DNA of 41,746 nt from CAILLO01 sp964579735 (GTDB lineage Bacteria; Bacillota; Clostridia; Saccharofermentanales; UBA5734): assembly GCA_964579735.1 (NCBI GenBank), contig CAZOHH010000010.1, positions 1 to 41,746 of the forward strand, given 5' to 3'. Of the stretch, positions 7,697 through 15,169 are shown piece after piece. The stretch's first letter is position 1. Each line of letters starts with the position of its first letter. The position numbers and the translations under genes are program-made. The notes under the pieces were generated by a model. The model was not told the DNA's origin. It saw only the letters and a list, made by a program, of their open reading frames with translations, and ran no database searches.

Positions 7697-9292
7697 GTGC
7701 TATTCACTTCCTACGCATTCCTCGGATTCGTGTTCGCGCTGGTCGTGCTCTATTACCTCGTCCCGAAGAAGTTCCAGTGGATGCTGCTTCTTTTCGCAAG
7801 CTATCTCTTCTACTTCATCGCCGGCCCCAAGTATCTGATCTACATCTCGGTGACCACGCTCACGACCTACTTCGCCGCCGACCGGATCGGCCGCCTCGCG
7901 AAGGGACAGGCCGCGCACATGGACGTGAACCGCGAGGGGATGTCCAAGGAGGACCGGAAGAGCTTCAAGGCCGCGGTCAAGGCGAAGCAGCGGCGCTGGC
8001 TGGTCGCGGGGCTCGTGCTGAACTTCGGCATCCTCGCCGTGGTCAAGTACACCAACTTCACGATCGCCAACCTCAACGCGCTGTTCGAGACCGTCGGCTC
8101 CCCGACGCACCTGACGTTCCTCGCCATCGCCCTGCCCCTGGGCATCTCGTTCTATACGTTCAAGACCATGGCCTACCTCATCGACGTCCACCGCGGGAAG
8201 CACCCGCCGGAGGCCAACGTCTTCCGCCTCGCCCTCTTCGTCTCGTTCTTCCCGCAGCTCATACAGGGCCCCATCAGCCGATACGACGAGCTGTCGCCCT
8301 CGCTGTACGCGGAGCACCGCTACGATTGGCGGAGCGTGAAATTCGGACTCCAGCGCGTCCTGTGGGGCTTCTTCAAGAAGCTCGTGATCGCGGACCGCAT
8401 CCTCGTCGCCGTCAACACCATCATCAAGGCGCCGGACGACCACAGGGGCGTCTATGTGCTGGTCGGCATGCTGTTCTACGCGTTCCAGCTCTACGCCGAC
8501 TTCACCGGCGGGATCGACATCACCATCGGCATCGCGGAGATGCTCGGAATCAAGGTCGCCGAGAACTTCAACGCACCGTTCCTCGCGAAGAACATCACGG
8601 ACTACTGGCGCCGCTGGCACATCACCATGGGCACCTGGTTCAAGGACTACATCTTCTATCCGCTCTCCGTCTCGAAGGCCATGCTGAAGCTCTCCCGCTC
8701 CTCGCGGCAACGCCTCGGCGACGCCCTCGGCAAGCGGATCCCCGTCTACATCGCGACGCTCGTGACGTGGTTCGCCACCGGCATCTGGCACGGCAGCAGC
8801 TGGAACTTCATCGTCTGGGGCGTCCTGAACGGCCTCGTCATCATCGTCTCCCAGGAGTTCGAGCCCCTCTATGCGCGCTTCCACGGCCGGTTCCACTGGA
8901 AGGACAAGGCCGCCTACGGCGCCTTCGAGGTCGTGCGCACGGTCCTGCTCATGAGCTCGATCCGCCTCTTCGACCTCTACCGCGACGTCCCCCTGACCTT
9001 CCAGATGTTCGGCACGATGTTCACGACCTTCAACTACCAGAAGCTGTTCGACTGGAACGCCATGAAGCTCGGGCTCACCGGCGTGGACTACCTGGTGCTG
9101 GCCGGCGGACTCGCCGTGCTGTTCGCGAGCCGCGTGCTCCACGACCGGGGCGGGGATTTCCGACAGCGCCTGGAGCGCCAGCCCGCGTTCCTGCGGTACG
9201 CCCTGCCGTTCCTCATGCTTCTCGCCGTGCTCCTCCTCGGGGCCTACGGCATGGGGTACGACGCGACCCAGTTCATCTACAACCAGTTCTGA
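7697..9292 (+). CDS. MBOAT-family O-acyltransferase (DltB/AlgI-like)
   Basis: This 531-residue polytopic membrane protein begins at GTG 7697. Hydrophobic segments begin at the N-terminus (FLGFVFALVVLYYLVP). The MBOAT core is clear: FFPQLIQGPISRYDEL, QLYADFTGGIDITIGIAEML, the conserved WRRWHITMGTWFKDYIFYPL and the invariant His365 in TGIWHGSSWNFIVWG. It would move an acyl or aminoacyl group from the carrier protein across the membrane to a surface polymer. The basic insert between early helices (about residues 70-100) is also seen in AlgI-like members. Neighbouring ligase and carrier favour a DltB-like role, with alginate-type acetylation as the alternative. Confidence 0.9.
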   Translation: MLFTSYAFLGFVFALVVLYYLVPKKFQWMLLLFASYLFYFIAGPKYLIYISVTTLTTYFAADRIGRLAKGQAAHMDVNREGMSKEDRKSFKAAVKAKQRRWLVAGLVLNFGILAVVKYTNFTIANLNALFETVGSPTHLTFLAIALPLGISFYTFKTMAYLIDVHRGKHPPEANVFRLALFVSFFPQLIQGPISRYDELSPSLYAEHRYDWRSVKFGLQRVLWGFFKKLVIADRILVAVNTIIKAPDDHRGVYVLVGMLFYAFQLYADFTGGIDITIGIAEMLGIKVAENFNAPFLAKNITDYWRRWHITMGTWFKDYIFYPLSVSKAMLKLSRSSRQRLGDALGKRIPVYIATLVTWFATGIWHGSSWNFIVWGVLNGLVIIVSQEFEPLYARFHGRFHWKDKAAYGAFEVVRTVLLMSSIRLFDLYRDVPLTFQMFGTMFTTFNYQKLFDWNAMKLGLTGVDYLVLAGGLAVLFASRVLHDRGGDFRQRLERQPAFLRYALPFLMLLAVLLLGAYGMGYDATQFIYNQF

Positions 9293-9306
9293 CCAAGGAG
9301 AGCGGA

Positions 9307-10392
9307 ATGAAGATCGGTTCCATCCTTTCGAAACTCCTCGCGGCCGTGCTGATGGTCGGCACGTTGGTCTTCGTGCAGGCCCTCGTGACACCCAAATACA
9401 CCTCGGGCATCGTCGAGGGCTCGCTGACCGGCGAATACTATGCCGAGACGACGCCGCACGACGTGATCTTCATCGGCGACTGCGAGGCCTACGAGACCTT
9501 CTCGCCCATCACCCTGTGGAACGGGTACGGCATCACGAGCTACGTCCGGGGCAGCGCCCAGCAGCTCATGTGGCAGTCCTACGCCTTGCTCGAGGAGACC
9601 CTGGCGCGCGAGAAGCCCAAGGTCGTGGTGCTCAGCCTGATCGCCATGAAGTACGACGAACCCCAGAAGGAGGCCTACAACCGCATGACGCTCGACGGCA
9701 TGCGCTGGTCGGCCGCCAAGGTCGAAGGCATCAGGGCTTCGATGATGCCGGACGAGCACTTCCTCGACTACGTCTTCCCGCTGCTTCGCTTCCACTCCCG
9801 CTGGAGCGAACTGACCGCGGACGACTTCCGCTACCTGTTCGCCAAGCCGAAGCTCTTCCACAACGGCTACTACATGCGCGTCGATGTGAAACCGGTCACC
9901 ACCATCCCGGTCGGCAAGAAGCTCCCGGACTACCGATTCGGCGCCAACGCCATGGCCTATCTCGACCGCATCACCCAGCTTTGCAAGGACAAGGGCGTTC
10001 AGCTGATCCTCAACAAGGCGCCGACCATCTACCCCTACTGGTACCCCGAGTGGGACCAGCAGATGGTCGACTACGCCGCCGCCCACGATCTGCGCTACTA
10101 CAATTTCCTTGCCCTCTCTATTTCGGCCAAGGACGAGATCGGAATCGACTTCCAGACCGACACCTACGACGCCGGTTTGCACCTGAACCTGGCCGGGACC
10201 GAGAAGCTGTCGAACTACCTCGGGCGGATCCTGCGGGACGACTACGGCGTGCCCGACCGCCGCGACGACGCGGACCTCGCGGCCGTCTACCTGGAGAAGA
10301 CCGCCTTCTACGACGCCATGCGCGACCGGCAGCTTGCGGAACTGGCGCAGTACGGCCACCTCCTCGGCATCGGCGCCCAGCCCGCGCCATAG
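9307..10392 (+). CDS. DltD/AlgJ-like SGNH-fold surface protein with Cys in place of Ser
   Basis: This 361-residue protein has one N-terminal membrane helix (LLAAVLMVGTLVFVQALV) and an extracytoplasmic SGNH-hydrolase-like domain. Block I, normally GDS, reads FIGDCEAYETFSP, placing Cys59 at the nucleophile position. The C-terminal block has Asp288 and His292 in DAGLHLNLAG, so a Cys-His-Asp triad is possible. DltD and AlgJ/X proteins in this place act with the MBOAT protein on the final acyl transfer. The start ATG 9307 follows AAGGAG by six bases. It ends the dlt-like set; the next gene has its own promoter. Function is inferred from fold and position. Confidence 0.78.
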   Translation: MKIGSILSKLLAAVLMVGTLVFVQALVTPKYTSGIVEGSLTGEYYAETTPHDVIFIGDCEAYETFSPITLWNGYGITSYVRGSAQQLMWQSYALLEETLAREKPKVVVLSLIAMKYDEPQKEAYNRMTLDGMRWSAAKVEGIRASMMPDEHFLDYVFPLLRFHSRWSELTADDFRYLFAKPKLFHNGYYMRVDVKPVTTIPVGKKLPDYRFGANAMAYLDRITQLCKDKGVQLILNKAPTIYPYWYPEWDQQMVDYAAAHDLRYYNFLALSISAKDEIGIDFQTDTYDAGLHLNLAGTEKLSNYLGRILRDDYGVPDRRDDADLAAVYLEKTAFYDAMRDRQLAELAQYGHLLGIGAQPAP

Positions 10393-10411
10393 ACGTCTCC
10401 ACAAGCCCTCC

Positions 10412-10441
10412 ATGACAGCGTGCCATGCGGAACGGTATAAT
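10412..10441 (+). promoter_or_regulatory. Promoter for lipoprotein-ribokinase-FNR operon
   Basis: ATGACA (10412-10417) lies 18 bases before a perfect TATAAT (10436-10441), 20 bases after the previous stop and about 44 bases before the lipoprotein start at 10485. This is one of the few AT-rich spots in the region. Confidence 0.65.
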
Positions 10442-10484
10442 ATCCGCATCGTCGACGCCCCTCGAACCAGAAAGGAACCGCACC

Positions 10485-11003
10485 ATGAAAAGAGCCATGA
10501 TCCTCCTGATCTCCCTGACACTCCTGCTGGCCGGTTGCAGCGCCGTTCCCACGACCCCGCCCACGGGCGCCGCCAACGCCACCGCCACCCCCGCCGCCGC
10601 GGACCAGGGGTTCGTGTTCACGGTCAAGGGAACCACCATCGCCATGCACGCCGAGGCCGCGCCGATCCTCGCCGCCCTCGGAACGCCCAAGGAATACTTC
10701 GAAGCGGAGAGCTGCGCATTCCAGGGCATGGAGAGGTCCTACGTGTTCTCCGGCTTCAAGGTGACCACCTATGAACTGGACAAGGTCGACCACGTCGCCT
10801 CCGTCCTGATCCTCGACGACAGCGTCGCCACCCCGGAAGGCGTCTTCATGAACGCCACCCTTGCGGAAGTCGTCAAGGCCTATGGAGACAAGTACGAGCA
10901 GAACCTCGGTCTCTACAAGTACGCGTCGGCGAAGATGACCCTCTCGTTCCTGATCGAGGACGACCACGTGACCTCCATCGAGTACGTCGCACTCGCAAGC
11001 TGA
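10485..11003 (+). CDS. Putative lipoprotein of unknown function
   Basis: This 172-residue protein has a lipoprotein signal: basic start MKRAMI, a hydrophobic stretch, and the lipobox LLAGC with Cys18 as the acylated residue. A low-complexity Thr/Ala/Pro linker follows to about residue 40. The mature domain begins FVFTVKGTTIAMHAEAAPIL and contains ALGTPKEYFEAESCAFQG and SYVFSGFKVTTYEL. It is a small alpha/beta domain I do not recognise with certainty. The start ATG 10485 follows AAAGGA by eight bases; an in-frame ATG at 10425 precedes the -10 box and cannot be used by the promoter above. It is the first gene of an operon with a sugar kinase. Confidence 0.75.
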   Translation: MKRAMILLISLTLLLAGCSAVPTTPPTGAANATATPAAADQGFVFTVKGTTIAMHAEAAPILAALGTPKEYFEAESCAFQGMERSYVFSGFKVTTYELDKVDHVASVLILDDSVATPEGVFMNATLAEVVKAYGDKYEQNLGLYKYASAKMTLSFLIEDDHVTSIEYVALAS

Positions 11004-11016
11004 CGGGAGAGAGAAC

Positions 11017-11910
11017 ATGAAGATCCTGGTATTCGGGTCCTTGAATCTCGATTTCGTCTACCAGGTCGACCACTTCGTGCAACCCGGCGAAACCCTTTCG
11101 TCCTCCTCGATGCGCATCCATTGCGGCGGGAAGGGCCTGAACCAGTCCATCGCGCTCGGCCGCTCAGGCTGTGAAGTCTATCACGCAGGGCGGGTCGGCC
11201 CGGACGGCGGTCCGCTTCTGGACAAGCTGAAGACGGCCGGAGTCGATGTCCGGTTCGTCGAGACCGTCGGGACGCCGACCGGCAACGCCATCATCCAGGT
11301 CGATCGTCACGGCCAGAACGGCATTCTGCTTTACGGCGGCGCGAACCGCACGGTCGACCGCGACCTCGTGGACCGGGTCCTCTCCGGATTCGAGGCCGGG
11401 GACCTGATCCTGCTGCAGAACGAGATCTCCGAGATCCCCTATATCATGGAATGCGCGACCGCGAAGGGGCTACGGATCTGCCTCAACCCTTCCCCCGCCG
11501 ATGAAAGCATCTTCACGTACCCGCTTTCGCAGGTCCGATATCTGGTGCTGAACGAAATCGAAGGGGAGAGGCTGACCGGCGAGAACGACCCCGACCGTAT
11601 CGTGGATGCGCTCCTGCACTACTCCCCGGAGATCGCGGTCGTCCTGACGCTTGGCCAGAACGGCGTCCTGTTCGGAGACCGCGACCGCAAGCTCCGCCAC
11701 GGGATCTACGCCGTCGTCGCCGTGGACACGACGGCTGCGGGCGACACGTTCACCGGGTTCTTCCTCGGCGCCGTCGTCCGGGGGCTTCCGACCGAGACCT
11801 GCCTGCAGTATGCGACGGCCGCCGCGGCTCTCTGCGTTTCCAAAGCCGGAGCTGCCGATTCGATACCCACCTGGGCCGAAACCGAGCACTTCCTGAGAGA
11901 CCTGCCGTAG
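11017..11910 (+). CDS. Ribokinase-like PfkB-family carbohydrate kinase
   Basis: This 297-residue cytoplasmic kinase phosphorylates a sugar or nucleoside with ATP. It shows both PfkB signatures: the N-terminal glycine motif HCGGKGLNQSIALGRSG (near residue 35) and the C-terminal anion hole and catalytic base motif DTTAAGDTFTGFFLG (near residue 243). The overall layout (FGSLNLDFVYQVD start, NPSPAD mid-protein) resembles ribokinase more than fructokinase. It starts 13 bases after the lipoprotein gene and is followed after nine bases by the FNR-like regulator, so the three are probably cotranscribed. The substrate cannot be fixed from the sequence. Confidence 0.85.
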   Translation: MKILVFGSLNLDFVYQVDHFVQPGETLSSSSMRIHCGGKGLNQSIALGRSGCEVYHAGRVGPDGGPLLDKLKTAGVDVRFVETVGTPTGNAIIQVDRHGQNGILLYGGANRTVDRDLVDRVLSGFEAGDLILLQNEISEIPYIMECATAKGLRICLNPSPADESIFTYPLSQVRYLVLNEIEGERLTGENDPDRIVDALLHYSPEIAVVLTLGQNGVLFGDRDRKLRHGIYAVVAVDTTAAGDTFTGFFLGAVVRGLPTETCLQYATAAAALCVSKAGAADSIPTWAETEHFLRDLP

Positions 11911-11919
11911 GAGGACCCC

Positions 11920-12648
11920 ATGGTATACGGGAAAGCCAGCACATGCGGCAGGGACTGCTCGCACTGCCTCGAGAAGCTGTGCACGCACGGCATCCCCATC
12001 TTCGCCTCCCTCCAGCTCGACCAGCTCGAGAAGATCGCGGGGAAGACGGTGCATCTGTCCTTCGCGAAAGATGATGTGATCCTCGACGAAGGCAGCCACC
12101 CCGACTACGTGGCGATTCTCAACGAGGGCAGCGCAAAGGCGGCGCGCGTCACGGCGGACGGCCGGGAGCAGATCCTGTACGTCTTTTCGGAAGGCGACTT
12201 CTTCGGCGAGCAGAACCTGCTCTTCGACCGCCCTTCGCTCTACACCGTCTCCGCGCTCGAACCCGTGGAGCTGTGCCTCCTCTACAAGAAGGACTTCCAG
12301 GCGCTGCTCGAAGCCAACCCCGACATCGGGATGAAGATCATCGGCGAACTCGGCTGGCGGATGAGCCACCTCGAGAACGCCGTCCGGAACATGGGCGTGC
12401 GCAGCCTCGAATCGCGCATCGGCGCCGTGCTGCTGGAACTCGCCGGCAAGTACGGCACGACGCAGACCGACGGCGTCCTGATCCGGATGCCGCTCAGCCG
12501 CGAAGGGTTCGCCAACTACATCGGCATCGCCCGCGAAACCGTGAGCCGCAAGCTCGGCATGCTCGCGGACGAAGGACTTCTCCGACCCGTCGGCGCCCGC
12601 AACCTTCTGATCCGCGACATGGAGGCCTTGAAGGCACTGGCGGGATGA
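11920..12648 (+). CDS. FNR/CRP-family regulator with candidate Fe-S cysteines
   Basis: This 242-residue regulator has an N-terminal Cys cluster (Cys9, Cys13, Cys16, Cys21), a cyclic-nucleotide-binding-like beta barrel (about 30-140, with GDFFGEQNLLF), a dimer helix and a winged helix. The recognition helix reads RETVSRKLGML; Glu206, Ser209 and Arg210 match the E-x-x-S-R set with which FNR reads TTGAT half-sites. A further Cys119 lies close to the position of the fourth cluster ligand of E. coli FNR (Cys122). An oxygen- or NO-labile [4Fe-4S] cluster is therefore likely. A matching TTGAT-N4-ATCAC site lies 25 bases after its stop, before the di-iron repair gene, so that operon is the probable target. 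Exact cluster ligands are inferred. Confidence 0.85.
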   Translation: MVYGKASTCGRDCSHCLEKLCTHGIPIFASLQLDQLEKIAGKTVHLSFAKDDVILDEGSHPDYVAILNEGSAKAARVTADGREQILYVFSEGDFFGEQNLLFDRPSLYTVSALEPVELCLLYKKDFQALLEANPDIGMKIIGELGWRMSHLENAVRNMGVRSLESRIGAVLLELAGKYGTTQTDGVLIRMPLSREGFANYIGIARETVSRKLGMLADEGLLRPVGARNLLIRDMEALKALAG

Positions 12649-12672
12649 AGGGAAGGAACCAGGCCGGTTGAT

Positions 12673-12714
12673 TTGATTTGAATCACATCCTTTCCGGACC
12701 GCACCCTGTAGGAT
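12673..12714 (+). promoter_or_regulatory. FNR box with class II promoter before the RIC gene
   Basis: TTGAT-TTGA-ATCAC at 12673-12686 matches the FNR consensus TTGAT-N4-ATCAA at nine of ten positions. A -10 box TAGGAT lies at 12709-12714; a start point seven bases later (about 12721) would put the box centre at -41.5, the standard class II activator position. No -35 box is needed in this layout. An extra overlapping TTGAT starts at 12668. The regulator encoded just upstream has the matching recognition residues. Confidence 0.7.
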
Positions 12715-12755
12715 GAAGCCATAGGAATGACCTTTGGCCCCACAGGAGGTGCGAC

Positions 12756-13442
12756 ATGGACAACCACTGGATGAATCGGACCGTCGGCGGCATCGTCGTC
12801 GAAATCCCCGAAGCCGCCCGGATCTTCAACCAGAGCGGCATCGACTACTGTTGCGGTGGAAGCCGCCTTCTTTCGGAAGCGATTCTCGCGGATGCAGCAT
12901 CGGGCCGGTCCTTCGACGCCGCTGCTCTCGAAGCCGCGCTCGACGCCGCCTCGCTGCGCGTGAAGGCCAACGCGGCCGTCGATGACTTTCGGACGCTGTC
13001 CGCCGACGCGTTGGTGGACCATATCGAAGCCAAGCACCACGCCTACCTCAAGGAAGCCCTGCCGGAGATCTCCGAGCGGCTCGCCGTCGTCCTTCGGGCC
13101 CATGGCCAGCACCACCCCGAGCTCTTTCAAGTTCATGGCGTCTTCGGACAGGTGCGCACCGACCTCGAGCAGCACCTCGTCAAGGAGGAGGTGCTGCTGT
13201 TCCCAGCCCTGAGCCGCGGGACCCCCGATGCGGAGACGCGCGCTCTGGCCCAGACTCTCCGGGACGAGCACACCGCGGTCGGTGAAATGCTGCGCACGCT
13301 ACGCCGCCTCAACCACGACTACGTCGCGCCGGACGATGCCTGTCCGACCTACCGCCGCCTGCTGAAGGAGCTCGAGACCATGGAGGCGGACCTGTTCCAG
13401 CACATCCACCTCGAGAACAACATCCTCCTGCAGGGCGTCTGA
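12756..13442 (+). CDS. ric: RIC (ScdA/YtfE)-type iron-sulfur repair di-iron protein
   Basis: This 228-residue protein has the two-part structure of RIC proteins. The N-terminal DUF542 domain has the motif FNQSGIDYCCGGSR (Cys pair near residues 32-33). The C-terminal hemerythrin-like domain has His/Glu ligands spread through DHIEAKHHAYL, HGQHHPELF, LEQHLVKEEVLLFP, LRDEHTAVGEM and FQHIHLENNILL. RIC proteins repair Fe-S clusters damaged by nitric oxide or oxidants and can reduce NO. The length matches YtfE (220). It starts at ATG 12756, five bases after AGGAGGT, behind the FNR-box promoter. It leads an operon with two further sensor-like proteins. Confidence 0.92.
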   Translation: MDNHWMNRTVGGIVVEIPEAARIFNQSGIDYCCGGSRLLSEAILADAASGRSFDAAALEAALDAASLRVKANAAVDDFRTLSADALVDHIEAKHHAYLKEALPEISERLAVVLRAHGQHHPELFQVHGVFGQVRTDLEQHLVKEEVLLFPALSRGTPDAETRALAQTLRDEHTAVGEMLRTLRRLNHDYVAPDDACPTYRRLLKELETMEADLFQHIHLENNILLQGV

Positions 13443-13461
13443 CCGGAAGGCGGCGAACCGC

Positions 13462-13725
13462 ATGGATATGGAAATCGGCGGCGGGAAGGTCCTGGATCTG
13501 ACCGCGACGGTCTACGAGATCTGCTCGCGCCACCCGGAGGCCGTGGGATTCCTCGAGTCCCTCGGGTTCAAGGAGATCTCACTCCCCGGCATGCTCGGCA
13601 CCGCGGGTCGGTTCATGACCCTTCCGATGGGTGCGCGATGGAAGAAGATCGACCTGGGCGCCATCGTACGCACTTTTGAAGAGAACGGATACACCGTCCT
13701 GAACGACAAGGAGATCATGAAATGA
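13462..13725 (+). CDS. DUF1858-type small protein
   Basis: This 87-residue protein resembles the DUF1858 domain, related to the N-terminal domain of RIC proteins. It has LDLTATVYEICSRHPEAVGFLESLGFKEI, then LPGMLGTAGRFMTLPMGARWKKIDL. Unlike typical DUF542 it lacks the CC pair and has a single Cys in YEICSRHP. It lies 19 bases after the RIC gene and its stop overlaps the next ATG by four bases, so all three are one translation-coupled unit. DUF1858 proteins are often found with DUF438 proteins; the biochemical role is not established. Confidence 0.8.
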   Translation: MDMEIGGGKVLDLTATVYEICSRHPEAVGFLESLGFKEISLPGMLGTAGRFMTLPMGARWKKIDLGAIVRTFEENGYTVLNDKEIMK

Positions 13726-14960
13726 GCGAACTCATCAACAACGGAGAACAGCGCCGCGACGTCCTGAAAGCCCTCATCGGCCAGCTCCACGACGGGAAGA
13801 GCGTCGACGAGGTCAAGGAGGAGTTCCAGCGGACCTTCGGCGGCGTCTCCGCGGCGGAGATCGCCGATGTCGAGCAGACCCTGATCAGCGAAGGCATGCC
13901 CGTGTCGGAAGTGCAGAGGCTCTGCGACGTGCACGCCGCCGTTTTCAAAGGTTCGATAGAGGAGATCCACCGGGCGCCGCTGGATGCATCCTCCGTGCCC
14001 GGACACCCCGTGCAGCTCCTCAAGGCCGAGAACCGTGCGCTGGAGAGGCTCATCGATGAAAGCCTCCTGCCCCACCTCGAGCGCTGGCTCGGCCTGGGCG
14101 ACCCCGAAGCGATGCCTCTCCTCATCAGTGACCTCGTGCGTCTGGCCCAGGTGGACATCCACTTCAAGAAGAAGGAGAACCTGCTCTTCCCGCGCATCGA
14201 GAAGAAGGGCATCACGGCGCCGCCCAAGGTCATGTGGGGCGTGGACGACGAGATCCGGGCCCTGGTCAAGGACGCGCGCCTGTCCGTGGACGGCGATCCG
14301 GCGAAGCTCATCCGGGAGAAGGTCGATCTGGCCGTGGAACGCATCCGCGAGATGATCTACAAGGAGGAGAACATCCTCCTGCCCATGATCCTCGAGAAAC
14401 TGGACGAAGAGGAGTGGAAGAGCATCGCGCGGGAAAGTAAGGAATTCGGCTACTGCCTGCTCGACAAGGTCCCCCAGTGGAGCGCGCTCGTGGAAGCTGC
14501 TGCTTCCACGGCGGCCGTCGACGGAACCCCTGCAAGGCGCGCCCATTCACCCGCCCTCGGAACCCTGGTCATGCCCTCCGGATCCCTGATGCCGAAGGAG
14601 ATCGTGAAGATCCTCGACACGCTCCCGCTCGACATGACCTTCGTCGACAAGGACGACAAGGTCAAGTACTTCTCCCAGGGCAAGGACCGCGTCTTCGAGA
14701 GGACCGTATCCATCCTCGGCCGGGACGTCGCGAACTGCCACCCGCCGCAGAGCGTGCACGTCGTCGAGAAGATCCTCGACAGCTTCAAGAACGGCGAAAA
14801 GGACCACGAGGATTTCTGGATCCGAATGGGACCGAAGTTCGTCTACATCCGCTACTACGCGGTGCGCAGCGACAGCGGCGAGTACCTCGGCACGCTGGAA
14901 GTCACGCAGGACATAGGACCCATCATGGCGCTGGAAGGCGAGAAGCGGTTGATGAGTTAG
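13722..14960 (+). CDS. DUF438/hemerythrin/PAS protein
   Basis: This 412-residue protein has three parts. An N-terminal DUF438 helical region (about 1-75) has RRDVLKALIGQLHDGKSVDEVKEEF. A hemerythrin-like domain (about 80-245) has candidate iron ligands in QRLCDVHAAVF, LPHLERWLGL, DIHFKKKENLLFPRIEKKG and YKEENILLPM. A C-terminal PAS-like domain (about 285-405) has LDTLPLDMTFVDKDDKVKYFSQGKDRVFERT and the ending GTLEVTQDIGPI. No output domain follows, so it may be a gas or redox sensor or a carrier acting with a partner. It overlaps the DUF1858 gene by four bases. Position after RIC and under an FNR box fits a response to oxygen or NO. Confidence 0.88.
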   Translation: MSELINNGEQRRDVLKALIGQLHDGKSVDEVKEEFQRTFGGVSAAEIADVEQTLISEGMPVSEVQRLCDVHAAVFKGSIEEIHRAPLDASSVPGHPVQLLKAENRALERLIDESLLPHLERWLGLGDPEAMPLLISDLVRLAQVDIHFKKKENLLFPRIEKKGITAPPKVMWGVDDEIRALVKDARLSVDGDPAKLIREKVDLAVERIREMIYKEENILLPMILEKLDEEEWKSIARESKEFGYCLLDKVPQWSALVEAAASTAAVDGTPARRAHSPALGTLVMPSGSLMPKEIVKILDTLPLDMTFVDKDDKVKYFSQGKDRVFERTVSILGRDVANCHPPQSVHVVEKILDSFKNGEKDHEDFWIRMGPKFVYIRYYAVRSDSGEYLGTLEVTQDIGPIMALEGEKRLMS

Positions 14961-15045
14961 GACTCGTCCTCGGGTGACCTGTGCGATCTTGCGGCCCTTC
15001 GAGGCGGCGCGCTCCTTGAGGAAGGCCGCGCTGCTTCGCGAGGGC

Positions 15046-15074
15046 TTCAACTCGGGTGCGGGATGTGGTATAAC
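15046..15074 (+). promoter_or_regulatory. Candidate promoter of the oxidoreductase operon
   Basis: TTCAAC (15046-15051) and TATAAC (15069-15074) are 17 bases apart, about 100 bases before the start at 15170. The -10 box matches five of six positions and the -35 four of six. The sequence between it and the gene is AT-rich, with a T-run at 15095-15100 and a palindrome at 15110-15131. Confidence 0.45.
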
Positions 15075-15109
15075 AACGGTAGTCGCTCGGGCGCTTTTTT
15101 ATTTATCAT

Positions 15110-15131
15110 TCATAGTAATCGATTGCTATGA
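15110..15131. promoter_or_regulatory. 22-bp near-perfect palindrome, likely operator
   Basis: TCATAGTAATCGATTGCTATGA reads the same on both strands except for one mismatched pair (T15116/G25 of the opposite arm, base 15125). It has a central CG, as LacI-type operators do, and lies between the candidate promoter and the ATG at 15170. As RNA it could also fold, but the lack of a loop favours a protein-binding site. No dedicated regulator gene is next to it. Confidence 0.55.
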
Positions 15132-15169
15132 CCGGGAAACACGGAAAACAAGGGAAAGAGGGACCAAGC

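Noticed and set aside
7777..9306. An Arg/His/Pro-rich open frame running through the MBOAT gene into the SGNH-like gene.
   Set aside because: The composition is typical of an out-of-frame shadow. The true SGNH-like gene starts at ATG 9307 with its own ribosome binding site.
15083..15104. A possible Rho-independent terminator ending in a T-run (15095-15100).
   Set aside because: The stem before the T-run is only three base pairs (CGC/GCG), too weak, and it lies between the candidate promoter and the gene.
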